Assembly (NCBI GenBank): GCA_016788635.1
Contig: JAEUSU010000006.1
Location: forward strand, 1-64,000
Reading direction: 5' to 3'
DNA: 64,000 bases
Source of the DNA: Flavobacteriales bacterium
GTDB lineage: Bacteria; Bacteroidota; Bacteroidia; Flavobacteriales_F; PHOS-HE28
This document shows, piece by piece, positions 34,844 through 42,757 of the stretch. Each line of letters begins with the position of its first letter. Positions within the stretch are counted from its first letter, which is position 1. The notes under the pieces are model-generated. The model ran no database searches and had not been told where the DNA came from. It worked only from the letters and a program-made list of their open reading frames with translations. Made by a program: the position numbers and the translations under genes.

Positions 34844-35256
34844 TGTGGATGAACAAGAGCCGCTCACCGTGTGTATCCTGTTCAAGACCTGTTCAAGATC
34901 GTGGATGAGCCTTGCCGCATCCTGGGTTATCCACAGCGAGGGTGCCTTGGCTTGCCACCCTTGCTCATAACCCCCCTGTACATCCACCATGAACGAACGA
35001 TCCGCAGGGTCTTCTTCTGTCGCGAACCGTGAACGATCCACCCCGAACCATGCTATCCACGATCGTGGATGACACATGCATATCCACATTCCCACCAACG
35101 GTTCCCGTAAATCTCCGTTCCTCTTCGATCGTTGGATCTGAGTTGGGTATTTTTGACAAGTGGTTCCCGCAAGTCCAGGCCGTAAGGTTGATCAACAGAT
35201 CCAACAGGCCTTACAACATCCATATCAATTCTATAAAATACTATTACTGATAGTAG
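34844..35256. other. Candidate chromosomal replication origin (oriC)
   Basis: Between rpiB and the MORN gene lies the only 300-base gap in the window. It holds one perfect DnaA box (TTATCCACA, 34927-34935) and at least seven near matches on both strands: 34844 (TGTGGATGA), 34900 and 35064 (CGTGGATGA), 34980, 35034, 35053 and 35080 (ATATCCACA). Two tandem 11-bp repeats CCTGTTCAAGA (34877-34898), the repeat GAACGATCC (34995 and 35031), a 16-bp palindrome (35055-35070) and eight GATC sites between 34897 and 35201 add to the iteron-like structure. An AT-rich tract at about 35208-35256, striking in this GC-rich DNA, could be the unwinding element. No dnaA gene is in the window, as is common in Bacteroidota. 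Confidence 0.75.
35148..35155 (+). promoter_or_regulatory. -7 promoter box TATTTTTG at the edge of oriC
   Basis: TATTTTTG fits TAnnTTTG and ends four bases before the GTG at 35160, implying a near-leaderless transcript of the MORN gene that starts inside the origin segment. Confidence 0.45.
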
Positions 35257-36764
35257 GCCTTTGCCTTCCTGTGCACAACCTGCAAGCGCAAGAACCGGCA
35301 AATGGCGATAGCATTGTGCGCTTCCTTCACGCGAATGGACGCGTGAGCAGTGAAGGGCGCATGGTGAACGGTGTGCCGGATGGGTATTGGCGCAGTTATC
35401 ATGAGAATGGCAACCTGCGTAGCGAGGGGAGCCGGTCCGGCCAGAAACTGGAAGGGGAATGGAAGTTCTATGATGAGGAAGGCAAGATCACATCGGAGAT
35501 CACCTATGCCAATGGTCAGAAGAATGGTCCGTCCAGGCGATTTGATGAGGATGGACACCTGAGCGTACTGGAGGTATATGAGAACGATAAGCGACAGGGT
35601 GAAGCATTGCATTACCATGCGAATGGCATGGTGAAGCTGCGCCTGAACTATGTGGATGGGGCAGAGGATGGAGCGGCCAGGGAGTATGCGGAGGACGGCC
35701 GCTTGGTGGCGATATTGACCTATAAGGCCGGGGTGTTACGTAACCGGGAGGCCATCAACAAGATCGATGAGAATGGATGGAAACAAGGGCCATGGAAGGA
35801 GTTTCATGCCAATGGCAAGGTGCGCTGGGAAGGTGGTTTCGTGGATGATAGACGCCAGGGACTCTTCAAGGAATACGACGCGAACGGGAGTTTGAAGAGC
35901 ATGCGGAAGTACGATCTGGGGGAACCTCTTGCCGAAGCGAAGGAGACCGTGTTGCTCGACATACGGAACACTTATCACGCCAACGGCAAGGTGTCGAGCA
36001 TCGGAGGCTACACCAAGGATGGGAAACGGCAGGGACTCTTCCGGGAGTTCAATGATGCGGGCGCAGTGGTGAGCGCCGCGATCTACCAGGACGATCGTTT
36101 GATAAGCAGCGGTCCAGTGAACGAGTCAGGACAGCCGCAGGGTGAATGGGTGGAATACTATGGAACAGGGGAGAAACGCGCGAAGGGCGGGTATGTCAAT
36201 GGTGTTCGCCAAGGTGCCTGGACCTATTTCCACCGGAGCGGGAAGGAGGAGCAGAAGGGCAGTTACCTCAATGGTCTGGCCCATGGCGAATGGAGATGGT
36301 TCCATGAGAGCGGCGCCCTGCACCGGGAAGAGAGCTACCGAAAAGGACGGGAGGACGGCCCGTCCGTGGAGTATGATCCGGAAGGAACGGTGCTGGTAAA
36401 GGGGGAATACATCGACGGGGAGCGCGATGGAAAGTGGTACTACCACGTGGGAGATCACAAGGAGGAGGGCGTGTATAAGGATGGGCTCAAGGACGGGGAA
36501 TGGGTGTACACATATGACAACGGTCGAAAGCAGTTCGTGGGGCGCTTCCTTCAGGGGCAACCCCACGGGAAGCACAAGTGGTACTGGCCGAACGGGCAGA
36601 TGCGACAGGAGGGCCGCTATAATTCAGGGGTACCGCAAGGCGACCACGAGTTCTTCGATGAGACGGGGTACCGGTACCTGACCATCACCTATGATCGGAG
36701 CGGCGAGGAGGTGAAGATCGACGGGGAACGACTGCCACGCGCAGATGGTGGGCCCATACCCTGA
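35160..36764 (+). CDS. Exported MORN-repeat protein (YwqK-like)
   Basis: 534 residues from GTG. A signal peptide (ILLLIVGLCLPVHNLQAQ) follows a long polar n-region; no later start keeps the signal. About 16 MORN_2-type repeats (pattern GxWkxYxxnGkv) cover almost the whole protein, e.g. GYWRSYHENGNL, GEWKFYDEEGKI, GLFKEYDANGSL. Databases often label these 'toxin-antitoxin YwqK antitoxin', but there is no toxin neighbour here and the name says little. Repeats may form an extended surface or periplasmic beta structure. The first ~30 codons coincide with the AT-rich part of the origin candidate, so the start is uncertain. Confidence 0.75.
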   Translation: MVPASPGRKVDQQIQQALQHPYQFYKILLLIVGLCLPVHNLQAQEPANGDSIVRFLHANGRVSSEGRMVNGVPDGYWRSYHENGNLRSEGSRSGQKLEGEWKFYDEEGKITSEITYANGQKNGPSRRFDEDGHLSVLEVYENDKRQGEALHYHANGMVKLRLNYVDGAEDGAAREYAEDGRLVAILTYKAGVLRNREAINKIDENGWKQGPWKEFHANGKVRWEGGFVDDRRQGLFKEYDANGSLKSMRKYDLGEPLAEAKETVLLDIRNTYHANGKVSSIGGYTKDGKRQGLFREFNDAGAVVSAAIYQDDRLISSGPVNESGQPQGEWVEYYGTGEKRAKGGYVNGVRQGAWTYFHRSGKEEQKGSYLNGLAHGEWRWFHESGALHREESYRKGREDGPSVEYDPEGTVLVKGEYIDGERDGKWYYHVGDHKEEGVYKDGLKDGEWVYTYDNGRKQFVGRFLQGQPHGKHKWYWPNGQMRQEGRYNSGVPQGDHEFFDETGYRYLTITYDRSGEEVKIDGERLPRADGGPIP

Positions 36765-36797
36765 ACTACATCCCTATCCGGCGCGACCTGAATTGTT

Positions 36798-36805
36798 TAC
36801 TTTTG
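36798..36805 (+). promoter_or_regulatory. -7 promoter box TACTTTTG before the LytTR regulator
   Basis: TACTTTTG, 25 bases before the ATG at 36831, matches the Bacteroidota -7 consensus. Confidence 0.55.
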
Positions 36806-36830
36806 AGCGTACCAAGAGAGCCCAGGGAAC

Positions 36831-37589
36831 ATGCCGCAGACGAACGTGCTTGTGGTGGAGGACGAGAGCATCGTCAGCAAGGATATTCAGCACAGCTTGA
36901 AGAAGCTTGGGTATCATGTGGCCGGCGCAGCAGCTACGGGGGAACAAGCCGTGAGCCTTGCCGTGGAACTGCAGCCGGATATCATTCTCATGGACATCAT
37001 GCTCAAAGGGGAGATGAGCGGGATCGAAGCCGCGGCGCAGATCCGGGCAGAGACCAATATCCCCGTGATCTTCCTCACGGCGTACGCCGATGAGAGCACC
37101 TTGAGCAAGGCGAAGGTGACCCAGCCTTACGGATACATCATCAAGCCGTTCAAGGAGATCGACATCCACACGTCGATCGAGATGGCCTTGTACAAGCATA
37201 AGAAGGAGTTGGAGGTACTGAAGGAGCGGGACATGCTCTTCAACTTGGTGGACAGCCAGCAAGGCGCGGCAAAGGACATCTTGTTCGTGAAGAGCAACTC
37301 GCGCATGGTGAAGTTGCGCCTGAGCGACATCTACTTCGTGGAAGCGCTGAAGGACTATGTGGTGATCAACACCCTGAGCACGCGCTACACCGTGCACAGC
37401 ACCATGAAGGACATCGAATCAAAGCTGCCCGAGAACGAGTTCGTACGGGTGCATCGATCGTTCATTGTGCGCATTGATAAGATCGTGGCCATTGAACCGC
37501 CGAACCTGATCCTGGAGAACGACAAGAAGATCATTCCGATCGGAGGCAGTTACAAGGACGATCTTTCCCGCCGGCTCAACCTCGTTTAG
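36831..37589 (+). CDS. LytTR family response regulator
   Basis: 252 residues. An N-terminal receiver domain (acidic pair Glu10/Asp11, phospho-acceptor Asp55 in LMDIMLKG, Lys of IKPFKE) is joined by a short linker to a C-terminal LytTR DNA-binding domain (KDYVVINTLSTRY, VRVHRSFIVRIDKI). It would regulate genes in response to a sensor kinase, which is not encoded nearby. Its 3' end overlaps the convergent rnr gene by 14 bases. Confidence 0.9.
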   Translation: MPQTNVLVVEDESIVSKDIQHSLKKLGYHVAGAAATGEQAVSLAVELQPDIILMDIMLKGEMSGIEAAAQIRAETNIPVIFLTAYADESTLSKAKVTQPYGYIIKPFKEIDIHTSIEMALYKHKKELEVLKERDMLFNLVDSQQGAAKDILFVKSNSRMVKLRLSDIYFVEALKDYVVINTLSTRYTVHSTMKDIESKLPENEFVRVHRSFIVRIDKIVAIEPPNLILENDKKIIPIGGSYKDDLSRRLNLV

Positions 37590-39756
37590 CGCTCCGCCCA
37601 CGTGCGAACTTGCCGGAGGAGGTAACGGGTGACGCCCCGGCCAGCGCCAGGTCCACCGACCTTCGGTCCATGTCCACAGCACGGACCACCACCTCCAGTT
37701 CATCCCCCAGCCGGAACTTGCGCCCTGTGCGTTGTCCGCTCACCACGTAACGGTCCTGGTCGAACTTGAACACATCTCCCGGAAGGGCGCGCATGGCGAG
37801 CAGGCCTTCGCATTTATTCTCCTTCAGCTCCACGTATATGCCCCATGTGGTGAGCCCGCTTATGGTGCCCAGGAACTGCTGCCCGATACGCTCCAACATG
37901 AACTCCGCCTGTTTATATCGGATGCTGGCGCGTTCCGCATCAGAGGCTTGTTTCTCCATGCGCGAACTGTGCGCACAACTCAAGTCCAGTTTGGACTTGT
38001 CCAAGTGCCTGCCGCCGCCGAGATAATGGTCCATCGCGCGGTGCACCAACAGGTCAGGGTAGCGCCGGATGGGAGAGGTGAAGTGCGTGTAGTGCTCGAA
38101 AGCCAGCCCGTAATGGCCGATGTTCTCAGTGCTGTAAATGGCCTTGGCCATGCTCCGGATGGCCACCTGCCGGATGATGTTCTCCTCTTCCTTCCCGCGC
38201 ACCTCGCGTAACAGCCGGTTGATCGCATGGGGGAGGTCCTCCTCCTTGCGCATCACCAGATCAAGGCCGAAGCTGCGGGCCAGTGCACGTAGCTGTGCGA
38301 TCTTCTCGTTATCGGGCTGGTCATGCACCCGGTATACGAACGGAGGTACACCCCCTTTCTTCTGCCGGCCCACCCATGCGGCCACCTGCTTGTTCGCCAG
38401 CAACATGAACTCCTCGATCAGCCAGTTGGCCGGCCCCATCACTTTCTCGTAGACGCCCAGAGGCCGCCCTTTTTCATCCAGCTTGAACTTCACTTCGCTG
38501 CCGCCGATCTCCAAGGCGCCCTGGTCGATGCGCTCCTTGCGCAGCACCTGGGCCAGACGATGCAGGGTGAGGACCTCCTCCTTGTATTCACCATCACCAC
38601 CATCAATGATGGCCTGTGCATCGGCATAGGCGAACCGCCGGTCGGAACGCATCACGGTGCGGCCGAACCATTCCTTGAGCACGCGCGCCTTGTCATCCAT
38701 TTCGAAGATGGCGCTGAAGCTGAGCTTGTCGGTCAATGGGTTCAACGAGCACAGGTCGTTGCTCAGCTTTTCGGGTAGCATGGGCACCACGCGGTCCACC
38801 AGGTACACGCTGGTCGCACGTTGGGCGGCCTCCATGTCGATCACAGACCCGGGCCGCACATAATGGCTCACATCGGCGATGTGTACCCCGATCTCGTAGC
38901 GGCCATCACCGAGCGGCCGTACGCTCAAGGCATCGTCCAGGTCCTTGGCATCCTCGGGGTCGATGGTGATCGTGGGAATGTCACGCACATCACGGCGCCT
39001 GGCGATCTCTTCCGGTGTGCATCCATTGGTGATCTGTTCTGAAGCGCGCAGCACGCTCTCGGGAAATTCCAGCGGAAGCCCGAACTCGGCCAGGATGGCG
39101 TGCATCTCCACCTGGTGCTGCCCGGCCGGTCCCAGCACGCGGGTGACGCGCCCGCGCGGCATTTCATGGGGCTCTCGCCATTCCCCCAATTGAATGATCG
39201 CCTTGTCGCCCTCCTGCGCTCCGTTCGCGTCGGACCGGGGGATCAGAAAGGGGCGTTGCACGCGCTGATCGTCCGCCACCAGGAGCAAACGGCCCTCCCT
39301 TTGGTGTACCGTGCCAACAAACTCCGTACGTCGGCGTTCCGCCACGCGCACCACCCGGCCTTCGGCACGCATGCCTCGTCCACCCACCTGCCGGACCAAG
39401 ACCCGGTCGCCATGCAGGGCCATGCCCAGGTTCCTGGCATGTACATAAATGTCGTCACCCCCCCCTTCAACCCGAACGTACCCCGCTCCGCTCGCAATGA
39501 TGTCAATGGTCCCTTCGGCGTCCTCTGCTTGCTGGGTGGCATGGTACCGGCCTTTCTTTCCACTGCGCACCTTGTCCGTGTCTTGCAGCGCCTCAAGGGC
39601 ATCATAGACCAAATGGCGCTGCCCCTTGTCCTTCAACCCCAGTTGAAGGGCCAGTTGCTGGCTGCTGATGCCTGCCGACCCGGACCGGCGAATGGCCGCC
39701 AGTACGGCTTGTTCGAAGGTTCCGGAGCTGGGTTTTGGGGGTTTCGAACGCGTCAT
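37576..39756 (-). CDS. rnr: Ribonuclease R
   Basis: 726 residues. An N-terminal helical region, cold-shock-like domains (about 75-200), the RNB catalytic domain with the Asp cluster TIDPEDAKDLDDA (Asp266-Asp275) and a C-terminal S1 domain (GTISGLTTWGIYVEL) are in the usual order, with a basic tail. It degrades structured RNA 3' to 5'. It lies against the surrounding genes' direction, i.e. on the lagging strand if oriC is at 35 kb. TAACTTGC-like sequence upstream (about 39793) could be its -7 box. Confidence 0.93.
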   Translation of the reverse strand: MTRSKPPKPSSGTFEQAVLAAIRRSGSAGISSQQLALQLGLKDKGQRHLVYDALEALQDTDKVRSGKKGRYHATQQAEDAEGTIDIIASGAGYVRVEGGGDDIYVHARNLGMALHGDRVLVRQVGGRGMRAEGRVVRVAERRRTEFVGTVHQREGRLLLVADDQRVQRPFLIPRSDANGAQEGDKAIIQLGEWREPHEMPRGRVTRVLGPAGQHQVEMHAILAEFGLPLEFPESVLRASEQITNGCTPEEIARRRDVRDIPTITIDPEDAKDLDDALSVRPLGDGRYEIGVHIADVSHYVRPGSVIDMEAAQRATSVYLVDRVVPMLPEKLSNDLCSLNPLTDKLSFSAIFEMDDKARVLKEWFGRTVMRSDRRFAYADAQAIIDGGDGEYKEEVLTLHRLAQVLRKERIDQGALEIGGSEVKFKLDEKGRPLGVYEKVMGPANWLIEEFMLLANKQVAAWVGRQKKGGVPPFVYRVHDQPDNEKIAQLRALARSFGLDLVMRKEEDLPHAINRLLREVRGKEEENIIRQVAIRSMAKAIYSTENIGHYGLAFEHYTHFTSPIRRYPDLLVHRAMDHYLGGGRHLDKSKLDLSCAHSSRMEKQASDAERASIRYKQAEFMLERIGQQFLGTISGLTTWGIYVELKENKCEGLLAMRALPGDVFKFDQDRYVVSGQRTGRKFRLGDELEVVVRAVDMDRRSVDLALAGASPVTSSGKFARGRSAKRG

Positions 39757-39837
39757 GAAGGGGGGTGGGGGAGTGCCGGGGGCCGGGCGTGGCGCAAGTT
39801 AGCCGGGGGTGCCTCTGGTATGACCCCTTCACGATCG

Positions 39838-39867
39838 TTGATAACCTGCTGGGGATCTTTACCTTTG
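39838..39867 (+). promoter_or_regulatory. prs promoter, TTG-N19-TACCTTTG
   Basis: The clearest promoter in the window: -33 TTG at 39838-39840, 19-base spacer, and -7 TACCTTTG at 39860-39867, a full match to the Bacteroidota consensus. It would drive prs-rplY. Confidence 0.75.
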
Positions 39868-39923
39868 CAGCCCTTTTGCTCCACCTGTGCGGTATGAAGT
39901 ACGGATGGAAAGAGGGTAAGGAC

Positions 39924-40871
39924 ATGTACGAAAGCGCAAAGATCTTCAGCGGCACGGCCACGCGTTACCTGGCGGAGAAGATCGCCTCCTATTCCGGGGA
40001 GCGCTTGGGCGAGGTGCATGTGAGCCGCTTCAGCGACGGGGAGTTCCAGCCCAGTTTTGAGGAGACGGTACGCGGGGAGCTCGTCTTCATCATTCAGAGC
40101 ACGTTCCCGCCCACGGAGAACCTCTTCGAACTGCTGATGATGGTGGATGCCGCCAAGCGCGCGAGCGCCAAGCGCATAGTGGCCGTGATCCCCTATTTCG
40201 GCTTCGCCAGGCAGGACCGAAAGGACAAGCCACGTGTAAGCATAGGCGCCAAGCTGGTGGCCAATATGCTAACGGCGGCCGGTGTGGACCGGGTGATGAC
40301 CATGGACCTGCACGCGGACCAGATCCAAGGGTTCTTCGAAGTGCCGGTGGACCACCTCTTCGCGTCGAGCATTTTCATCCCCTATATCCAGGGGCTTGGG
40401 TTGACCGACCTGGTGATGGCCGCACCGGACACCGGTGGTACCAAGCGCGCCAATGCCTATAGCAAGCACCTGGGTTGCGACATGGCCATCTGCTACAAGC
40501 AGCGCAAGGTGGCCAACCAAGTGGAGAGCATGACCGTGATCGGAGAGGTGAGGGACAAGCATGTGGTGCTCGTGGATGATATGGTGGATACCGCAGGAAC
40601 CCTGACCAAGGCTGCCGATATGATGATGGACCTGGGCGCAAAGAGCGTGCGAGCCTTGGCCACACACGCCGTACTTAGTGGCGAGGCATGCCAGCGCATT
40701 GAGCGGTCTTCCCTTGCCGAGCTCATTGTCACCGACACCATTCCCCTGCCCGAGGCCAAACTGGCCAGCACCAGCAAGATCAAGCAACTCACCGTGGCCC
40801 AGCTCTTCGCCGACGTCATCAAGCGCGTGCGCAACCACGAGAGCATCAGCAGTCATTTCATCATCGCGTAA
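39924..40871 (+). CDS. prs: Ribose-phosphate pyrophosphokinase (PRPP synthetase)
   Basis: 315 residues from the ATG at 39924, the usual length; ATG 39894 would add ten residues. Key motifs are the ATP/ribose site YFGFARQDRKDK, the TMDLHADQIQGFF block and the PRPP loop VDDMVDTAGT. It makes PRPP from ribose-5-phosphate and ATP for nucleotide, His and Trp synthesis. It is followed by rplY and pth, the common Bacteroidota order. Confidence 0.94.
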   Translation: MYESAKIFSGTATRYLAEKIASYSGERLGEVHVSRFSDGEFQPSFEETVRGELVFIIQSTFPPTENLFELLMMVDAAKRASAKRIVAVIPYFGFARQDRKDKPRVSIGAKLVANMLTAAGVDRVMTMDLHADQIQGFFEVPVDHLFASSIFIPYIQGLGLTDLVMAAPDTGGTKRANAYSKHLGCDMAICYKQRKVANQVESMTVIGEVRDKHVVLVDDMVDTAGTLTKAADMMMDLGAKSVRALATHAVLSGEACQRIERSSLAELIVTDTIPLPEAKLASTSKIKQLTVAQLFADVIKRVRNHESISSHFIIA

Positions 40872-40885
40872 ACAACAGCCCAGTC

Positions 40886-41530
40886 ATGAAGAAAGTCGAA
40901 CTCAGCGGCAGCCTGCGCCAGGGCACGGGCAGCTCCCTGGCCAACCGCGAACGCCGGAACGAACACGTTCCATGTGTCCTGTATGGAGGCCCGAACACGG
41001 TGCATTTCACCGTGGAAGAAAAACAGCTCAGCAAAGTGGTCCATACACCGGAAGCCTATCGCATTGAGCTGGACATCAACGGCACCAAGACCATGGCGCT
41101 GCTCCAGGAAACGCAGTTCCACCCGCTGACAGACAAGATGCTGCATGCGGATTTCGTGGAGATGAGCGAGGACAAACCCGCCATGGTCACCCTCACCCTC
41201 AAACTCACAGGGCAGAGCCCTGGAGTGAAGAAAGGCGGCCGGTTGGTGCAGGGCTTCCGCAAACTGCGCGTGAAGGGCCTCCCGGGCGACATTCCTGAGC
41301 ACCTTGAGCTGGAAATATCCGGCCTGGAGTTGAATGATGCGGTGCATGTGAGCGACCTGGCCTTCAAGGGGCTTACGGTTTGCGAGCCCGCCAGCGATGT
41401 GGTCGTGGCAGTTCGCCACCAGAAGAAAGAGGAGGAAGCCGCCCCCACAGCTACTGCAGCTACGGCCGCAGCCCCGGCCGCAGCCGCTCCCGCTGCTGCT
41501 GCACCGGCCAAGCCAGCGGCAAAGAAGTAA
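40886..41530 (+). CDS. rplY: 50S ribosomal protein L25 / general stress protein Ctc
   Basis: 214 residues. The N-terminal L25 domain (SGSLRQGTGS, VPCVLYGG) binds 5S rRNA; the C-terminal beta domain is the long TL5/Ctc type. The last ~35 residues are a low-complexity Ala/Pro tail ending in Lys, as is common in this group. It starts 14 bases after prs and is closed by a strong terminator. Confidence 0.93.
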   Translation: MKKVELSGSLRQGTGSSLANRERRNEHVPCVLYGGPNTVHFTVEEKQLSKVVHTPEAYRIELDINGTKTMALLQETQFHPLTDKMLHADFVEMSEDKPAMVTLTLKLTGQSPGVKKGGRLVQGFRKLRVKGLPGDIPEHLELEISGLELNDAVHVSDLAFKGLTVCEPASDVVVAVRHQKKEEEAAPTATAATAAAPAAAAPAAAAPAKPAAKK

Positions 41531-41565
41531 GCATCCGGGTCTACAGCCCGAACTCTTTGGACCTT

Positions 41566-41598
41566 GTGGACCCCGGCACGCCGGGGTCCACTTCTTTT
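41566..41598 (+). terminator. Intrinsic terminator after rplY
   Basis: GTGGACCCCGG and CCGGGGTCCAC form an 11-bp perfect stem with a CACG loop, followed by TTCTTTT. It ends eight bases before the pth ATG, so pth expression may come from read-through or an upstream start not seen. Confidence 0.85.
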
Positions 41599-41605
41599 GA
41601 CACTG

Positions 41606-42169
41606 ATGAAGTACCTCATCGTGGGCCTGGGAAACCCGGGCCCTGAATATGCGGAGACCCGGCACAACATCGGGTTCCAAGTGCTCGATCATCTGGCGGA
41701 TCGGGGTGAGGCGCGCTTTGCTCCGGCCCGCTATGCCGATCGAGCGGAGTTCCGCCATAAGGGACGGACCTTCATCCTCATCAAGCCCGGAACATTCATG
41801 AACCTGAGCGGCAAAGCCGTGCGTTACTGGATGGAACAGGAGAACATTCCTGCAGACAGGGTGCTGGTCATAACCGATGACCTGGCCATTCCATTTGGCG
41901 CGATACGGATACGGGCCAAGGGGGGGGCCGGGGGGCACAATGGGCTCACCCACATCATTGAGGTCATGGGGACCGAAGAGTTCCCGCGCCTTCGGTTCGG
42001 CATTGGCAGTGATTTCCCCAAAGGCAGACAGAGCGATCATGTATTGAGCCCCTGGAATGAGGAAGAACGCAAGACCCTGCCCGAACGGATCGAGCTTGCT
42101 GCAAAGGCGGTTTTGCAGTTCGGCCTATTGGGCGTTTCCGCAGCCATGAACAACTTCAACAAGCGCTGA
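41606..42169 (+). CDS. pth: Peptidyl-tRNA hydrolase
   Basis: 187 residues. Family motifs LIVGLGNPGPEYAETRHNIGF (catalytic His near residue 20), KPGTFMNLSG and GGAGGHNGL are intact. It recycles peptidyl-tRNA released from stalled ribosomes. The ATG at 41606 is preferred; the frame is open upstream across the terminator, which is not coding-like. Confidence 0.95.
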   Translation: MKYLIVGLGNPGPEYAETRHNIGFQVLDHLADRGEARFAPARYADRAEFRHKGRTFILIKPGTFMNLSGKAVRYWMEQENIPADRVLVITDDLAIPFGAIRIRAKGGAGGHNGLTHIIEVMGTEEFPRLRFGIGSDFPKGRQSDHVLSPWNEEERKTLPERIELAAKAVLQFGLLGVSAAMNNFNKR

Positions 42170-42191
42170 ACAGGGCGCCGGAAGCGGGCGT

Positions 42192-42199
42192 TACTTTTG
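42192..42199 (+). promoter_or_regulatory. -7 promoter box TACTTTTG before ferritin
   Basis: TACTTTTG lies 16 bases before the ferritin ATG at 42216, matching TAnnTTTG. No Fur-like operator was recognised. Confidence 0.55.
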
Positions 42200-42215
42200 T
42201 GCCAACCTTAGAACC

Positions 42216-42737
42216 ATGCTTTCCAAGAAGATCGAAGCGGCCCTGAACACACAAGTGGCCGTGGAGGCCAGCAGCAGCCAGGCCTATCTGGCCATGGCCT
42301 CCTGGGCGGAGAACCAGGGCCTGAGTGGCACGGCATCGTTCCTCTATCGCCACAGCGATGAGGAGCGGCTGCACATGCTGAAGCTTGTGAAGTTCATCAA
42401 CGAGCGCGGTGGCAAGGCGGTGATCCCGGCATTGAAGCAACCGGGCACGAATTACAAGACCATCACCGACGTGTTCCAGGCGCTGCTGGACCATGAGACC
42501 AAGGTGACGAACGAGATCAATGGCGTGGTTGACCTATGCCTGAAGGAGAAGGACTATACCACGCACAACTTCATGCAGTGGTATGTCGGTGAGCAGATCG
42601 AGGAGGAGGCGCTGGCGCGCACATTGATCGACAAATTGAACCTGATCGGCAATGACAAGGGCGGTCTCTACCTGTTCGACCGGGACCTGGAAGGCATGAA
42701 GGGTGCCAATGGCGGGAACGCTAAAGGAGGTGCCTAA
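42216..42737 (+). CDS. ftnA: Ferritin
   Basis: 173 residues of four-helix ferritin. Ferroxidase ligands appear in VEASSSQAYLAMA, SDEERLHMLK and GEQIEEEALAR. Non-haem ferritins store iron as a 24-mer shell in the cytoplasm. A Gly/Asn-rich tail follows the last helix. It stands alone between pth and a convergent M28 peptidase gene. Confidence 0.93.
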   Translation: MLSKKIEAALNTQVAVEASSSQAYLAMASWAENQGLSGTASFLYRHSDEERLHMLKLVKFINERGGKAVIPALKQPGTNYKTITDVFQALLDHETKVTNEINGVVDLCLKEKDYTTHNFMQWYVGEQIEEEALARTLIDKLNLIGNDKGGLYLFDRDLEGMKGANGGNAKGGA

Positions 42738-42757
42738 GCAAACCCTCGGGCACCCCC

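Noticed and set aside
35160-36764. Toxin-antitoxin system (YwqK 'antitoxin' label)
   Set aside because: The protein is only MORN repeats with a signal peptide, and no toxin-like gene is adjacent. The label is a database habit.
38584-38606. CATCACCAC-type microsatellite
   Set aside because: Only a few units within the RNase R coding sequence; explained by its Gly/Asp codons.
41484-41528. Ala/Pro repeat tail at the end of rplY as a possible separate repeat element
   Set aside because: It is an in-frame low-complexity tail of L25, common in related bacteria, not an independent repeat.
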